A stretch of DNA of 64,000 nt from Prochlorococcus sp. MIT 1223 (GTDB lineage: Bacteria; Cyanobacteriota; Cyanobacteriia; PCC-6307; Cyanobiaceae): positions 62,001 to 126,000 of the forward strand of contig NZ_CP139303.1 of the NCBI RefSeq assembly GCF_034092465.1, read 5' to 3'. Below, piece by piece: positions 1-10,367 of the stretch (its first letter is position 1; each line of letters opens with the position of its first letter). The position numbers and the translations under genes were made by a program. The notes beneath the pieces are model-generated. The model was not told the DNA's origin. It saw only the letters and a program-made list of their open reading frames with translations, and ran no database searches.

Positions 1-75
1 CAATCAGAGCATCGACAAAGGCTTGCATTCGCAATAGCTAAGGGCATACTCAATTATCTGAAGGGGGCCCGTTGA
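1..75 (+). CDS. C-terminus of N-acetylmuramoyl-L-alanine amidase-like protein (partial)
   Basis: Frame 1 is open from the window edge to a TGA at 73-75 and encodes 24 residues ending LAFAIAKGILNYLKGAR. This tail looks like the end of an AmiC-type cell-wall amidase, and an amidase gene commonly sits just before murI in picocyanobacteria. Both points rest on memory of the family, because no catalytic motif is inside the window. Its stop overlaps the TTG start of the next gene, which suggests translational coupling of two peptidoglycan genes. Confidence 0.6.
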   Translation, partial: QSEHRQRLAFAIAKGILNYLKGAR

Positions 76-875
76 CCATTCGTTTGGGACTTTTTGACAG
101 CGGAATTGGAGGTTTTACCGTCCTAAAGAGTCTTGTCGAAAGGCATGGGGATGTTTCTTGTGTTTACTTAGGTGATCTCGCCAGAGTCCCATACGGGTCT
201 AAAACCCCTAAGGAAATCAGATTAATTGCTAGTGAGGTAGTTCATTGGTTAAACAAGCAAGATTTGACAGCCGTTTTGGTTGCATGTAATACCACTAATT
301 CATTAGCTTTAGATGTCGTTGAGAAGTTTGCCGAAGTCCCAGTATTTGGCCTTATTGACTCTGCAGTTGAAATGATTTATGAGAAAAGAGTTGGAATATT
401 GGCAACTCCAGGAACAGTTTTTTCTAAAGCTTATTCCAAAAAAATATTAGAGAAAAGACCAGGTACTTTTGTAGTAGAGCAGGCTTGTCCAGCCTTTGTC
501 CCTATGATTGAAACTGGTCTAGTCAATAATGAAGAAATTTGTATGCTAGCTAAAAAATACTTAAAGCCTTTAATTGAATCCCAAGTAGAATCAATAATAC
601 TTGGCTGCAGTCATTACCCACTTCTGCTTCCAATCCTCAGACCTTTAGTACCTTCTCATGTGCGTTTGATAGATCCGGCTATAGGAATGGCAAAAAATTT
701 AGATAAATTACTTGTAAATGACAAATTTGTTGGTGTAACCATGCAAAATTCTTTAAATACAAAATTTTATGTAACCTCTGATCCCAATGGTTTTGCTGCG
801 AGAGCTAAGCATTGGTTGAAAATTTATCCAGAAGTTGAACTGATTTCTCTGCGTTCTAAGGCTTGTGTCTTTTAG
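72..875 (+). CDS. murI: Glutamate racemase
   Basis: Converts L-glutamate to D-glutamate for peptidoglycan in the cytoplasm. The 267-residue length is normal for the family. The N-terminal substrate motif DSGIGG is at residues 9-14. The two catalytic cysteines are in ACNTTNS (Cys72) and GCSHYP (Cys179). The start is a TTG that overlaps the stop codon of the upstream amidase-like gene; no later start would keep the DSGIGG motif. A polyprenyl diphosphate synthase follows 22 bp downstream on the same strand, so the three genes may form one transcript. Confidence 0.95.
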   Translation: MTIRLGLFDSGIGGFTVLKSLVERHGDVSCVYLGDLARVPYGSKTPKEIRLIASEVVHWLNKQDLTAVLVACNTTNSLALDVVEKFAEVPVFGLIDSAVEMIYEKRVGILATPGTVFSKAYSKKILEKRPGTFVVEQACPAFVPMIETGLVNNEEICMLAKKYLKPLIESQVESIILGCSHYPLLLPILRPLVPSHVRLIDPAIGMAKNLDKLLVNDKFVGVTMQNSLNTKFYVTSDPNGFAARAKHWLKIYPEVELISLRSKACVF

Positions 876-897
876 TATCAGATAACAGGAGAATTAC

Positions 898-1869
898 ATG
901 ATCACAGTTACGGAGATTCTTCAACCAGTTGAGAAGGATATAGAAATCCTGCTCAAGGATCTTCGTAGCCTAATAGGAGCTGGTCATCCAATACTTCAAG
1001 CGGCTGCGGAGCACTTATTTAGCGCAGGAGGAAAGAGGTTACGTCCTGGAATCGTTTTATTGATATCTAGAGCAATATCAAAAGATGGAAATTTAACAGA
1101 AAAGCATAGAAGGCTTGCAGAGATTACTGAAATGATCCATACCGCTTCGCTTGTTCACGATGATGTTGTTGATGATGCTTCGACGCGAAGAGGAGTGCCA
1201 ACGGTACATAGTCGTTTTAATCATAGGGTTGCTGTTCTTGCCGGTGATTTCCTTTTTGCTCAAGCAAGTTGGCATTTAGCAAATCTTGATAACTTGGAAG
1301 TTGTGAAGCTACTTAGTCGGGTCATTATGGATCTCGCCGATGGAGAAATAAAACAAGGACTTAATAGATACGAATCAGATCAATCTTTTGAGGCTTATCT
1401 AGAAAAAAGTTACTGTAAAACAGCCTCTTTAATGGCGAACAGTTGTAGAGCTGCGGGATCTTTATCGGGTCTTAATGACGATTATTTAAAGCTTCTGCAT
1501 CTTTTTGGCAAGAAATTAGGACTGGCTTTTCAGGTTGTTGATGACATTCTTGATTTCACTGGAAACGAAAAACAACTAGGAAAACCTGCAGCAAGTGATC
1601 TGGCAAGCGGATATTTAACTGCTCCAGTTTTATATGCACTTGAAGAAAAGCCTTCTTTGTCAGGATTGATTGAAAGAGAATTTTCACGCGAGGGTGATCT
1701 TGAAAATGCCTTGAATTTAGTTAGAGAATCAAATGCTATTAATAAATCTAGAGAATTAGCTGAAAAGTTTGCTGAAGAATCTCGTGAAGCGCTTAATTGG
1801 TTGCCTGAATCTCCTTCCAGGCGAGCTTTATTGGAATTGCCAGAATTTGTTCTAAGTAGATTATTTTAG
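898..1869 (+). CDS. sds: Long-chain polyprenyl diphosphate synthase (solanesyl type)
   Basis: Trans-prenyltransferase of 323 residues that extends allylic diphosphates with isopentenyl diphosphate. In cyanobacteria this enzyme makes the side chain of plastoquinone. The first aspartate-rich motif DDVVDD is at residues 88-93 and the second, DDILD, at 215-219; GGKRLRP near residue 45 is the usual diphosphate-binding segment. It starts with ATG after the near-consensus ribosome site AGGAG. Chain length cannot be read with certainty from the sequence, so the solanesyl call comes from the cyanobacterial context. Its end overlaps the convergent HAD gene by 4 bp. Confidence 0.9.
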   Translation: MITVTEILQPVEKDIEILLKDLRSLIGAGHPILQAAAEHLFSAGGKRLRPGIVLLISRAISKDGNLTEKHRRLAEITEMIHTASLVHDDVVDDASTRRGVPTVHSRFNHRVAVLAGDFLFAQASWHLANLDNLEVVKLLSRVIMDLADGEIKQGLNRYESDQSFEAYLEKSYCKTASLMANSCRAAGSLSGLNDDYLKLLHLFGKKLGLAFQVVDDILDFTGNEKQLGKPAASDLASGYLTAPVLYALEEKPSLSGLIEREFSREGDLENALNLVRESNAINKSRELAEKFAEESREALNWLPESPSRRALLELPEFVLSRLF

Positions 1870-2537
1870 ATGAATTCATTCAATTTTTTTAACTCTTTTA
1901 GGACTTCACTTAGATGGTTTATGTATTTAGGATTTGAGTCGCTTTGAGATTTAATTTGGACATCCAAGCTATTTTTAAGAATCCATACTTGGCATCCAGC
2001 AGCTAAAGCTGATTGAGACCCAGAAATGGAATCCTCTATGGCCCAACATTTTTTAGGGTTTGCTTCTAGTTTTCGAGCGCCTAATAAATATGGGTCAGGA
2101 AATGGTTTGCCTTCCCTAAGAGAAGGATCATCTCCTTCTACTCTTGCTAAGAAGCAATTTAGCCATGGATGTGGAGATATTTTATTCTTTACCGAAATCG
2201 AAGTGCTGCTTGTAACTAAAGCAATCGGACATTTGTTTTCAAAGCACCAATTAACAAGATCCCTAGCACCTGGCATGGCTTTTGCTTCTTTTAGAAGCCT
2301 TTTAGAAATAGGTTTATGCACCTCTAAAATTTCAGATGCATCTAGAGGTTTAGGAATCCAATTGAGAAGTTGAACCGCACAGTCAGTTCTTCTACGCCCT
2401 TGTAGAGAAAGTAGTTGCTTATTATTTAATTCTGTACCAAATGAAGAGGCTGTTTCCTTCCATGCTTTTCCATGAAGAGGCTCAGTATCAAGTAAAACTC
2501 CATCCAGATCAAAAAGAATAGCTTTAGGGAAGAACAT
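1866..2537 (-). CDS. HAD-superfamily hydrolase (CbbY / beta-phosphoglucomutase-like)
   Basis: A 223-residue haloacid-dehalogenase phosphatase. Motif I is LFDLDGVLLDTEP with nucleophile Asp10 and acid/base Asp12. The cap begins right after this motif, as in the beta-phosphoglucomutase/CbbY subgroup. Motif II is the VTSSTS segment near residue 110 and motif III/IV is AIEDSISGSQSALAAG near residue 166. The substrate is probably a small phosphorylated sugar, but the sequence does not say which. It converges with the polyprenyl synthase gene and overlaps it by 4 bp. Confidence 0.85.
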   Translation of the reverse strand: MFFPKAILFDLDGVLLDTEPLHGKAWKETASSFGTELNNKQLLSLQGRRRTDCAVQLLNWIPKPLDASEILEVHKPISKRLLKEAKAMPGARDLVNWCFENKCPIALVTSSTSISVKNKISPHPWLNCFLARVEGDDPSLREGKPFPDPYLLGARKLEANPKKCWAIEDSISGSQSALAAGCQVWILKNSLDVQIKSQSDSNPKYINHLSEVLKELKKLNEFI

Positions 2538-2633
2538 GAATAATTTTATGTTTGTTTTAAAAAGCGTTTCACTCTTTGCATAAATTGATCATGACAGCTT
2601 GAATGCGATTAATTAGCAAGTTGTTTTTAAGAT

Positions 2634-4610
2634 ATGTCTTCTGATCAATCCTCACAGATTGAGTCTGTTCTAGAAGAACAGCGAATTTTTTCACCTGATT
2701 CTCAGAAGGATGGGGAATGCCTTGTACCAAGCTTTGAGGCTTATCAAAATTTGGTTGATCAATGTAAAAACAATCCAGATAAATTTTGGGCAGATCTTGC
2801 AAATAAAGAATTAGATTGGTTTGAACCTTTCCAAAAAGTACTTGATTGGTCTAATCCACCATTTGCAAGATGGTTTGATGGTGGAAAAATTAACATCTCA
2901 TACAATTGTCTTGATCGACATCTAGGCACTTCAATTGCTGACAAAGATGCACTTGTTTGGGAGGGGGAAATAGGAGATATAAGGAGATTTACTTATAAGG
3001 AACTCCACTTAGAAGTATGCCGTACTGCTAATGCTCTTAAGGAACTTGGAATCAAGAAAGGAGATCTTGTTGCTTTATATATGCCTATGGTTCCAGAGGC
3101 AGCTATATCAATGCTCGCTTGTGCTCGCATTGGTGCTCCTCATTCAGTCGTTTTTGGAGGGTTTTCCTCCGAGGCTCTTCGTGATCGATTGATAGATGGT
3201 AATGCTAAAGCGGTAATAACTGCTGACGGTGGTTATCGAAAAGATAAGGTCATACCTCTTAAGGAAGCTGTTGATGCGGCTTTAGATGGAGGTGTTTGTC
3301 CAAGTGTCGAATCAGTTTTAGTTGTTCAAAGAACAAAAGAAGACATATTTATGGATGAAGGACGAGACCACTGGTGGCATGATCTCGTCTCAAGACAATC
3401 CGAGATTTGTCCCGCAGAAAGAATGGAAAGTGAAGACCGCCTTTTTGTTTTATATACTTCTGGTTCGACTGGAAAGCCAAAAGGAGTAGTTCACTCAACC
3501 GCTGGTTATAACCTTTGGGCACATTTGACTTTTAAGTGGATTTTCGACATAAGAGATGATGATATTTATTGGTGTACAGCCGATGTTGGTTGGATCACAG
3601 GTCATAGCTATATCGTTTATGGCCCCCTTTCTAATGGCGCTACTACAGTTATGTATGAAGGAGTTCCAAGACCTTCAAATCCTGGTGCATTTTGGGAACT
3701 TATTCAAAAACATAAAATCACTATCTTTTATACAGCTCCAACAGCAATAAGGGCCTTTATGAAATCAGGAAGAGATATTCCTGATAAATATGATTTAACA
3801 AGTCTTAGATTATTGGGAACAGTTGGTGAGCCTATAAACCCTGAAGCTTGGATGTGGTATCGAGAGATTATTGGAGGAAATCGCTGTCCAGTGATTGATA
3901 CATGGTGGCAAACTGAAACAGGGGGAGTAATGATTAGTCCATTACCTGGAGCGACCCCAACCAAGCCAGGTTCAGCAACTTTTCCTCTTCCTGGAATAGA
4001 AGCAGATGTTGTAAATACAAAGGGAGAGTCCGTTGAGGTTAATGAGGGAGGGTATTTGGTTGTTAGGCGTCCTTGGCCAGGGATGATGAGAACTGTGCAT
4101 GGAGACGCTAAGAGATTTCGAGAAAGTTATTGGGAGTTCATTAAACCTTCAAATGGATCTTATATTTATTTTGCTGGAGATGGAGCTAAAAAAGATAGTG
4201 ATGGCTATTTCTGGGTAATGGGAAGAGTTGATGATGTTATTAATGTCTCAGGCCATCGATTAGGGACTATGGAAATTGAATCAGCTTTAGTTAGTCATTA
4301 TTTGGTTTCTGAAGCGGCGGTCGTTGGAAGGCCAGATGATTTAAAGGGTGAATCAATTATGGCATTTGTTACTTTAGAAAGTGGCCACCAAGCTAATGAC
4401 GAATTAATTACAGAATTAAGAGCTCATGTTGGATCTGAAATTGGCCCGATTGCGAGACCTGATCAAATAAAATTTACTGATGCATTGCCCAAAACCCGAA
4501 GTGGAAAAATTATGCGTAGAATTCTCAGGGCTCTAGCTTCTGGACAGGAGATAAAGGGAGATACTAGTACTTTAGAAGATAGAACTGTATTAGATAAATT
4601 AAGAACCTAA
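2634..4610 (+). CDS. acs: Acetyl-CoA synthetase (AMP-forming)
   Basis: Activates acetate to acetyl-CoA through acetyl-AMP. The 658-residue length is typical. The adenylate-forming signature [11 protein letters not shown] lies near residue 275, the TWWQTETGG core motif near 425, and the C-terminal [11 protein letters not shown] motif, with the lysine that is acetylated in other bacteria, near residue 620. The family allows assimilation of acetate or recycling of acetyl groups. The ATG start is 96 bp from the divergent HAD gene. The 3' end overlaps the convergent DUF1350 gene by 12 bp. Confidence 0.96.
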   Translation: MSSDQSSQIESVLEEQRIFSPDSQKDGECLVPSFEAYQNLVDQCKNNPDKFWADLANKELDWFEPFQKVLDWSNPPFARWFDGGKINISYNCLDRHLGTSIADKDALVWEGEIGDIRRFTYKELHLEVCRTANALKELGIKKGDLVALYMPMVPEAAISMLACARIGAPHSVVFGGFSSEALRDRLIDGNAKAVITADGGYRKDKVIPLKEAVDAALDGGVCPSVESVLVVQRTKEDIFMDEGRDHWWHDLVSRQSEICPAERMESEDRLFVLYTSGSTGKPKGVVHSTAGYNLWAHLTFKWIFDIRDDDIYWCTADVGWITGHSYIVYGPLSNGATTVMYEGVPRPSNPGAFWELIQKHKITIFYTAPTAIRAFMKSGRDIPDKYDLTSLRLLGTVGEPINPEAWMWYREIIGGNRCPVIDTWWQTETGGVMISPLPGATPTKPGSATFPLPGIEADVVNTKGESVEVNEGGYLVVRRPWPGMMRTVHGDAKRFRESYWEFIKPSNGSYIYFAGDGAKKDSDGYFWVMGRVDDVINVSGHRLGTMEIESALVSHYLVSEAAVVGRPDDLKGESIMAFVTLESGHQANDELITELRAHVGSEIGPIARPDQIKFTDALPKTRSGKIMRRILRALASGQEIKGDTSTLEDRTVLDKLRT

Positions 4611-5339
4611 AGCTTTGATTGAATATCTTTGAATAGTATTAATTAATTCATTTAGATTTTTAATTTTATAAGTTTCATCTGACCATTCACTAAATAAGTT
4701 TTTTCTTAAACCCGAACTAACAGGAGTTAGGTGATCTCCCTTAAGCTTTAATTCAGTTGTTGAATCTTTAGCTCTTGATTTTAGAGCATTAGTCAAAATA
4801 GGACTTTGATCAATTCTGTCATTTAGAAAGTTAATAATCAGATTATTTTGCTGGATATATTGGGATCTAATTAAGTCCAAAGTCTCTATTGGGCTAGGAC
4901 TAAATTCTGTTTTTAAATTAAGTTTGTTAGAAATTTTGCCTAGCATTGGTATAGATTTATTTGCATTAAAATTGTTAAAACTTAAAGAAATTAGAGCACA
5001 GTTGTTTCTACCTCTATCTGGAGAGAGTAAATGCAATTTGCAACCAAGACTATGACCAATTCTAATAACTTTTAAGGGTGCATTCACTCTTGACTCTATT
5101 TTTTTTCGACATAATCTAAAATTTCTCCATGCATCATTAGCTTGAGATTGATGGTCAAAAGAGGGTAGGTAGGTCCATGCATGAATAGCAAAACCTTTTT
5201 TTTTAAGACTCTCAAGAAAATATTTATAGCTTATGTTGGGGCTCGCTGAAAGGTAGCTCCCACCGATGAATTCAATTAAGCCAAGAGGCCTTGATGGCCA
5301 AATACACCAGATTTTGTTTAATAATCGCCACTTACACAT
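4599..5339 (-). CDS. DUF1350 family protein (alpha/beta-hydrolase-like)
   Basis: A 246-residue protein resembling the cyanobacterial and plastid DUF1350 family. It opens with [20 protein letters not shown] near residue 23, and has [14 protein letters not shown] near residue 92, which matches the GHSLG nucleophile elbow of alpha/beta hydrolases. No activity is established for the family that I can name. The start ATG lies just after a run of basic and aromatic residues; a later start is possible, since the conserved part begins near residue 17. It converges with acs with a 12-bp overlap. Confidence 0.75.
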   Translation of the reverse strand: MCKWRLLNKIWCIWPSRPLGLIEFIGGSYLSASPNISYKYFLESLKKKGFAIHAWTYLPSFDHQSQANDAWRNFRLCRKKIESRVNAPLKVIRIGHSLGCKLHLLSPDRGRNNCALISLSFNNFNANKSIPMLGKISNKLNLKTEFSPSPIETLDLIRSQYIQQNNLIINFLNDRIDQSPILTNALKSRAKDSTTELKLKGDHLTPVSSGLRKNLFSEWSDETYKIKNLNELINTIQRYSIKALGS

Positions 5340-5430
5340 TCCTTTGATTTCAATCTCTGTTTAAATTCTTAGAGATTTTAAATGGACTTGCCATCTACGG
5401 GAGAATAAGGACATATTTAATTCTTAACCG

Positions 5431-6282
5431 GTGAATCAAAAGGTTGAAAATCAAAGACAGAATACTCAAATGGAACTCCTGCATCACCTAGAAGTTCCAA
5501 GCGTCTTTTTAAATGATGCACAGGAATCTAAACAGATCTCTGTTCCTACCACCACAGTAGTTGAAGAATCTCATGGAAACTTATCTGGTAAGCCTAATAA
5601 TATTTTGATTTTAGATACAGAAACAACGGGACTTGATCCTAATAAGAGTCTCTGTATGGAAGTAGGCGTTATTTTATTTAATGTCTCCAATAGATCAGTT
5701 CTTTCTCAGCAATCATTCTTATTACCAGTGGAGACGAATGAAGCAGAGGATATAAACAATATTCCAGCTGAAATAACAAGATTGAATCAACCTTGGAAAG
5801 AAGGGATAAAATTTTTTGAAGCTTTGTTGGATCAATGTGATGCTGTAGTTGCTCATAATGCCTCTTTTGATCGCCAATGGTTTGGGAAAGGATTGTTGCC
5901 CGCAATTAATAAGCCGTGGATATGTACTATGGAAGATATTTCATGGCCTGCTAAGAAGAGACTAAGTAAAAGACCCTCTGTTAGAGATCTTGCTATTGCT
6001 TATGGGATACCCGTTTGGAATGCTCATCGCGCTTTGACTGATTGTATTTATCTTGCGGAAGTCCTTCTACGATGTGATGACTTAGAGGAATTATTAACTC
6101 TTGGGCTTGAGCCTAGACGACTCATGAAAGCAGAAGTTTCTTATGAAAGAAGGCATCTAGCAAAAGAAGCTGGCTTTAGATGGAATGATCCTATAAAAGG
6201 AGCTTGGACAAGGAGATTGAGTGAAAGAGAAGCTTTGGAGTTAGAATTCAAGGTAGCTTTAGTAGATTTAGATAAGCAATGA
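5431..6282 (+). CDS. DEDDh-type 3'-5' exonuclease (DnaQ-like)
   Basis: A 283-residue protein with a proofreading-exonuclease fold. Exo I is ILDTETTGL near residue 59, Exo II is AHNASFDRQWF near residue 145, and Exo III is the HRALTDC segment near residue 198, giving the DEDDh residue set. A roughly 55-residue N-terminal extension precedes the domain and about 60 residues follow it; the tail has a basic RRHLAKEAGFRW stretch. It is not fused to a polymerase, so it could be a stand-alone DNA or RNA exonuclease. The GTG start at 5431 is the most upstream one in frame. Confidence 0.85.
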   Translation: MNQKVENQRQNTQMELLHHLEVPSVFLNDAQESKQISVPTTTVVEESHGNLSGKPNNILILDTETTGLDPNKSLCMEVGVILFNVSNRSVLSQQSFLLPVETNEAEDINNIPAEITRLNQPWKEGIKFFEALLDQCDAVVAHNASFDRQWFGKGLLPAINKPWICTMEDISWPAKKRLSKRPSVRDLAIAYGIPVWNAHRALTDCIYLAEVLLRCDDLEELLTLGLEPRRLMKAEVSYERRHLAKEAGFRWNDPIKGAWTRRLSEREALELEFKVALVDLDKQ

Positions 6283-6464
6283 ATTGCTTCTAAATTGAAA
6301 AAGTCAATTCTTTGTTCTCCTAATCCAAAGCTTTTATTGCATCTTTAGTTCAAAACGATTTTATTATTTGCAGGTTTCAGGTCTATTGGAATAAGGTTCT
6401 ACTTATCTTTTTGAAGTTTTTCAATAAGGGAAATTCATTTCTAAATTAGAGGCCCCTTTGCAGG

Positions 6465-7748
6465 ATGCATAAGTTTCAGAGTTTACGAGGAATGGTTGAT
6501 TTACTACCTGCTCAGATAAGACTCTGGCAGATGGTTGAATCCAAAGCGCGTAAACATTTTCGAAGAGCAATAATTGATGAAATAAGAACGCCAATTCTTG
6601 AGTCAACTGAATTGTTTGCGCGTGGGATAGGAGAAGGAACAGATGTTGTGGGGAAAGAAATGTATACCTTTGTCGATAGAGGGGATCGCTCTTGCACTCT
6701 TCGTCCAGAAGGTACTGCATCAGTTGTTCGTGCAATTATCGAAAATGGATTAATTAATCAGGGCCCACAACGTCTTTGGTATTCAGGACCAATGTTTCGA
6801 TATGAGCGCCCACAGGCGGGGAGACAAAGGCAATTTCATCAAATAGGAGTTGAATTTTTTGGACTTGATTCAGTAAATGCTGATGCTGACTTGATCTCTA
6901 TTGCGTGGGACTTGCTCAATGATTTAGGCCTAAAAGGTTTAACTCTTGAACTTAATACTTTAGGAAGCCTTGATGATAGGAACAAATTTCGTGCTTTATT
7001 TGTGAAATGGTTAGAAGATCGTTTTGAGTTACTGGATCAAGACTCAAAAGAACGTGTACATAAAAACCCTTTGCGAATACTTGATACCAAAAACCCTCGA
7101 ACTAAGGAATTATTAATGGACGCACCTTCATTGAACAACACTCTCTGTAATGAGAGTCGGCAACGGTTTGAGTCTCTACAGGAAATACTGAATAACTTGG
7201 AAATCCCTTTTAAATTAAATTTTGGACTTGTAAGAGGTTTGGATTATTACTGTCATACAGCTTTTGAGATAACAAGCGATGATCTTGGAGCCCAAGCAAC
7301 TGTGTGTGGTGGAGGTAGATATGATGGCTTAGTTAAGCAACTAGGAGGTCCTGACGTATCATCTATAGGATGGGCAATAGGAGTTGAAAGATTAATTCTA
7401 TTATTAGAAAAGTCTAATTCGAATTCAATCTCTCCTTATATTTACCTAGTCAATAAAGGAAATAAAGCTTCATTAGTTGCATTGTCTATTGCAAGAAAAT
7501 TACGTTTAGCCAATTTTTCTATTGATATAGATTTTTCGGGTAGTGCCTTCTCCAAACAATTTAAGAGAGCCTCTCGTTCAGGAGCTAAATGGGCAATTAT
7601 TTTAGGAGATGATGAAGTTGATGAAGGGAGAATTAATGTTAAAAAGATGAGATCTGATAAAGATTTAGAAATGGATGATTTGTTATTTTCACTATATGAT
7701 CTTGAAGGATTAATCAGTTTTTTTGAAAATTCTTCTATAGAGAATTAA
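6465..7748 (+). CDS. hisS: Histidyl-tRNA synthetase
   Basis: Class II aminoacyl-tRNA synthetase of 427 residues that charges tRNA-His. The N-terminus LRGMVDLLP is the family's conserved opening. Motif 2 is [16 protein letters not shown] near residue 115, the histidine-A motif is [14 protein letters not shown] near residue 256, and motif 3 is the [11 protein letters not shown] segment near residue 305. A shortened anticodon-binding domain follows. The ATG is 2 bp upstream spaced from no strong ribosome site. The next gene, a UDP-sugar dehydrogenase, starts 2 bp after the stop, so the two may be co-transcribed. Confidence 0.96.
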   Translation: MHKFQSLRGMVDLLPAQIRLWQMVESKARKHFRRAIIDEIRTPILESTELFARGIGEGTDVVGKEMYTFVDRGDRSCTLRPEGTASVVRAIIENGLINQGPQRLWYSGPMFRYERPQAGRQRQFHQIGVEFFGLDSVNADADLISIAWDLLNDLGLKGLTLELNTLGSLDDRNKFRALFVKWLEDRFELLDQDSKERVHKNPLRILDTKNPRTKELLMDAPSLNNTLCNESRQRFESLQEILNNLEIPFKLNFGLVRGLDYYCHTAFEITSDDLGAQATVCGGGRYDGLVKQLGGPDVSSIGWAIGVERLILLLEKSNSNSISPYIYLVNKGNKASLVALSIARKLRLANFSIDIDFSGSAFSKQFKRASRSGAKWAIILGDDEVDEGRINVKKMRSDKDLEMDDLLFSLYDLEGLISFFENSSIEN

Positions 7749-7750
7749 TT

Positions 7751-9157
7751 ATGAAAATAAATTCAATAAGCCATATATGTTGTATAGGAGCTGGTTATGT
7801 AGGTGGCCCAACAATGTCTGTAATAGCAGATAGATGTCCAGATATTGAAGTAACTGTTATTGATATTAATAAGGACAGAATTGATGCCTGGAATGAAAAA
7901 GATTTAAGGAAAATCCCTGTATATGAACCAGGTCTTGATGAGGTCCTTAAGAGAGCAAGAGGTAGGAATCTTTTTTTTTCAACAGCAATCGAAGCTTCAA
8001 TAGCTAAGGCAGACATTGTTTTCATTTCAGTTAATACTCCCATAAAATCCAAAGGTGTCGGAGCAGGACAAGCAAGTGATATTCGTTGGGTTGAAGCTAG
8101 CGCTAGGCAAGTGGCTAAATATGCAAAAGGTAAAACAATAGTTGTTGAGAAAAGTACTTTGCCCGTAAGAACGGCAGCAGCAATTAAATCCATATTAGAA
8201 ACTCCAAATAAGAACATTTCAGAAGACGAATCTTGTCAACGGTTCTCAGTATTATCAAATCCAGAATTCTTGGCTGAAGGTACTGCAATTAAAGACTTAG
8301 AAGAACCTGACCGAGTTTTAATTGGAGGAGATGATTCAAGTGCAATAGAAGCTTTGAAAAGTATTTATTTAAGGTGGGTTCCTAAAGAACAAATACTTTG
8401 TACAAATCTTTGGAGCAGTGAATTATCTAAACTAATTTCAAATGCATTTTTGGCACAAAGAATAAGTTCTATAAATGCTGTTTCTGCTTTATGTGAGGTT
8501 ACTGGAGCAGATGTAAGAGAGGTTTCTAAGGCAATAGGAGCTGATCATAGAATAGGAAAAAAATTCCTTGAAGCCGGACCTGGATTTGGTGGCAGCTGTT
8601 TCAAGAAGGATATTCTTAATCTTGTTTATCTTTGCAATCACTTTGGACTCCCTGAAGTTGCTTCTTATTGGGAACAGGTTATTGAATTAAATGCGTGGCA
8701 ACAGCAGAGAATTTACAGAACTATATTGCATAAACTTTTTGGGACGGTAAATGGGAAAAAACTAGCAATATTAGGATTTGCTTTTAAAGCTGATACAAAT
8801 GATACGAGGGAATCACCTTCCTTACGAATTGCTTTGGATTTGCTAGAAGAGGGTGCATTGCTTTCTATTCATGATCCGAAAGTTAGTGAAGACAAAATAT
8901 TTGAAGACTTGAATAGGAATGAAGCTGCATGGGAAGGTAAATGGTCATATGTTAAAACCATTTCAGAGGCTGTAATAGAAGCTGATGCAGTCTTAATTCT
9001 TACTGACTGGAAAGAATATGCTGAGCTTGACTGGTTTGATCTTGCCAAAAAGATGAGGGCTCCGGCATGGGTTTTTGATACTCGTTCAATTGTGGAACCA
9101 AGCCAAATTAAAAGTGCAGGTTTGAATTTTTGGAGAGTGGGAGATGGTGTGAATTAA
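7751..9157 (+). CDS. ugd: UDP-glucose 6-dehydrogenase, eukaryote-like form
   Basis: Oxidises UDP-glucose to UDP-glucuronate with two NAD+, a precursor for surface and extracellular polysaccharides. The 468-residue length is close to that of animal enzymes. The NAD motif CCIGAGYVGG is at residues 10-19, and the catalytic cysteine is in GFGGSCFKKD near residue 283. Segments such as IYEPGL-type YEPGL, LFFST, FISVNTP, LSNPEFLAEGTAIKDL and SSELSKL match animal UGDH closely, far better than the usual bacterial Ugd. It starts 2 bp after hisS, far from the polysaccharide island at 42-51 kb. Confidence 0.94.
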   Translation: MKINSISHICCIGAGYVGGPTMSVIADRCPDIEVTVIDINKDRIDAWNEKDLRKIPVYEPGLDEVLKRARGRNLFFSTAIEASIAKADIVFISVNTPIKSKGVGAGQASDIRWVEASARQVAKYAKGKTIVVEKSTLPVRTAAAIKSILETPNKNISEDESCQRFSVLSNPEFLAEGTAIKDLEEPDRVLIGGDDSSAIEALKSIYLRWVPKEQILCTNLWSSELSKLISNAFLAQRISSINAVSALCEVTGADVREVSKAIGADHRIGKKFLEAGPGFGGSCFKKDILNLVYLCNHFGLPEVASYWEQVIELNAWQQQRIYRTILHKLFGTVNGKKLAILGFAFKADTNDTRESPSLRIALDLLEEGALLSIHDPKVSEDKIFEDLNRNEAAWEGKWSYVKTISEAVIEADAVLILTDWKEYAELDWFDLAKKMRAPAWVFDTRSIVEPSQIKSAGLNFWRVGDGVN

Positions 9158-9243
9158 AAAAGACTTTTGAACAATTGATACCACATAAATGTATTAGTAG
9201 TATGATCCTTTTGAATGATTACTAGTATTTAGAAAAAAAGGCA

Positions 9244-9483
9244 ATGCCCCATAAATTATTATTTATATCTCTATCTTTAATATCTATAATTTATCTAATT
9301 AAATATAAGTCAAAAAAACGAAGAAACCTTCAATTTAATAAGTTAAGTATGATTGAATGGATGCAAATGAGTAACTCAGATAGACAAAATAGTTACAATA
9401 GACAAAGGATAGATTCAATGAATAGGAAGAAGATGCTTTTGAAAGACATAAGGAAAGAGTATAATAAAATTAAGTCAAGATAG
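9244..9483 (+). CDS. Small basic membrane-anchored protein, function unknown
   Basis: A 79-residue protein that I do not recognise. Residues 4-20 form one hydrophobic N-terminal segment (LLFISLSLISIIYLIKY), followed by a very basic, hydrophilic tail with several KK and RR pairs and a Gln/Asn/Arg-rich middle. This looks like a small protein anchored in the membrane with the tail in the cytoplasm. Base composition is very AT-rich. It lies 86 bp after ugd. Coding is supported only by the ATG, the length and the sensible composition. Confidence 0.5.
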   Translation: MPHKLLFISLSLISIIYLIKYKSKKRRNLQFNKLSMIEWMQMSNSDRQNSYNRQRIDSMNRKKMLLKDIRKEYNKIKSR

Positions 9484-9588
9484 TTTATATATAAATTTAT
9501 CACAGCATTATTTCCTATAGATATTTTTAATAAGTCTTTCCTTAAAATTAATTACTAGAAAATTTAAAATTTTGGATTACAATCAATT

Positions 9589-9921
9589 ATGAAATGGCCA
9601 CCTGTAAAAGCTTGGACTAGCCACTATAAAATAAAAGAAAGAAGATACTTTGTCGCAATTAATTATGGAGGCAAAGGCAAAAATAGATGGGTTAATATGT
9701 TGTCAGTATTGGAAGGAGAAGTTTATATAAGAGTTCCTTGGGAGGAACTCGATGATATTAAATATTGGTCTCCAGGTTGGATTGATATCGAAGAGAAACG
9801 AAATATCGATTTAATTGAAATCCCAGTAAATTCTATGGATAATTCAATTTGCCTGCACCCCTCTGAGGATTCTGGCTTGCAAATACCTTCTCAAGCACAA
9901 AAACTTAGAAGTTGGAGTTGA
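9589..9921 (+). CDS. Tryptophan-rich TIGR02450-like protein
   Basis: A 110-residue protein. Its first 65 residues look like the tryptophan-rich conserved family TIGR02450: WTSHYKIKERRYFVAINY, then MLSVLEGEVYIRVPWEEL and KYWSPGW. The family is common in marine bacteria and cyanobacteria and has no assigned function that I know. The C-terminal 45 residues (from about residue 66) are not part of that domain and are Ser/Pro/Gln-rich. It starts with ATG after a purine-poor leader with no clear ribosome site. Confidence 0.65.
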   Translation: MKWPPVKAWTSHYKIKERRYFVAINYGGKGKNRWVNMLSVLEGEVYIRVPWEELDDIKYWSPGWIDIEEKRNIDLIEIPVNSMDNSICLHPSEDSGLQIPSQAQKLRSWS

Positions 9922-10078
9922 ACACCTTAAGTTCGTGCTTTTCATTGTTCTTAAAAATCCACTCCAAATCAAGTTTTTCTATATTTGTCATTAAAGGTTG
10001 TATTTTTACTCAATTGTTGTTGTCTTACTTACTTGTTTTGAGAAATTGCGTTATTAAGGGAAAACAAATGAATTTGTT

Positions 10079-10318
10079 ATGAATGAAAGTCCTTGGCTTA
10101 ATGAACTAGAGGCTAGTAAGAAGCTGGGAGTAACAAAAGATACCCTAAGGATATGGAGAGAAATTGGATATTTAAAACCAGGAACTCATTGGAGGAGTGC
10201 TCCTTCCCCTCAAGACAACCCATGGTCACCAAAGGTTATCTACCATGTTAGGTGGTGTAAGGAAATAATTGATTACTGGGCTAAAGAGGATGCACCAGTT
10301 TCTAGACAAGTAGCATAA
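10079..10318 (+). CDS. Small HTH / excisionase-like DNA-binding protein
   Basis: A 79-residue protein. Residues 6-35 (WLNELEASKKLGVTKDTLRIWREIGYL) fit a winged-helix, MerR/excisionase-type helix-turn-helix: a helix, a Gly-Val turn, a recognition helix, then the wing start GYLKPGTHW. The C-terminal half has a second Trp-rich helix (YHVRWCKEIIDYWAK). Similar small HTH proteins occur as phage excisionases and as chromosomal regulators. There is no integrase nearby, so a stand-alone regulator is more likely. The ATG follows AATTTGTT with no ribosome site. Confidence 0.6.
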   Translation: MNESPWLNELEASKKLGVTKDTLRIWREIGYLKPGTHWRSAPSPQDNPWSPKVIYHVRWCKEIIDYWAKEDAPVSRQVA

Positions 10319-10367
10319 ATATATTTTCAGTAAAAATAGACTATAAATTGATTCTCAATAATTTTGT

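Noticed and set aside
2569-2802. Minus-strand frame over the start of acs
   Set aside because: It is antisense to a well-supported gene and has no family-like features.
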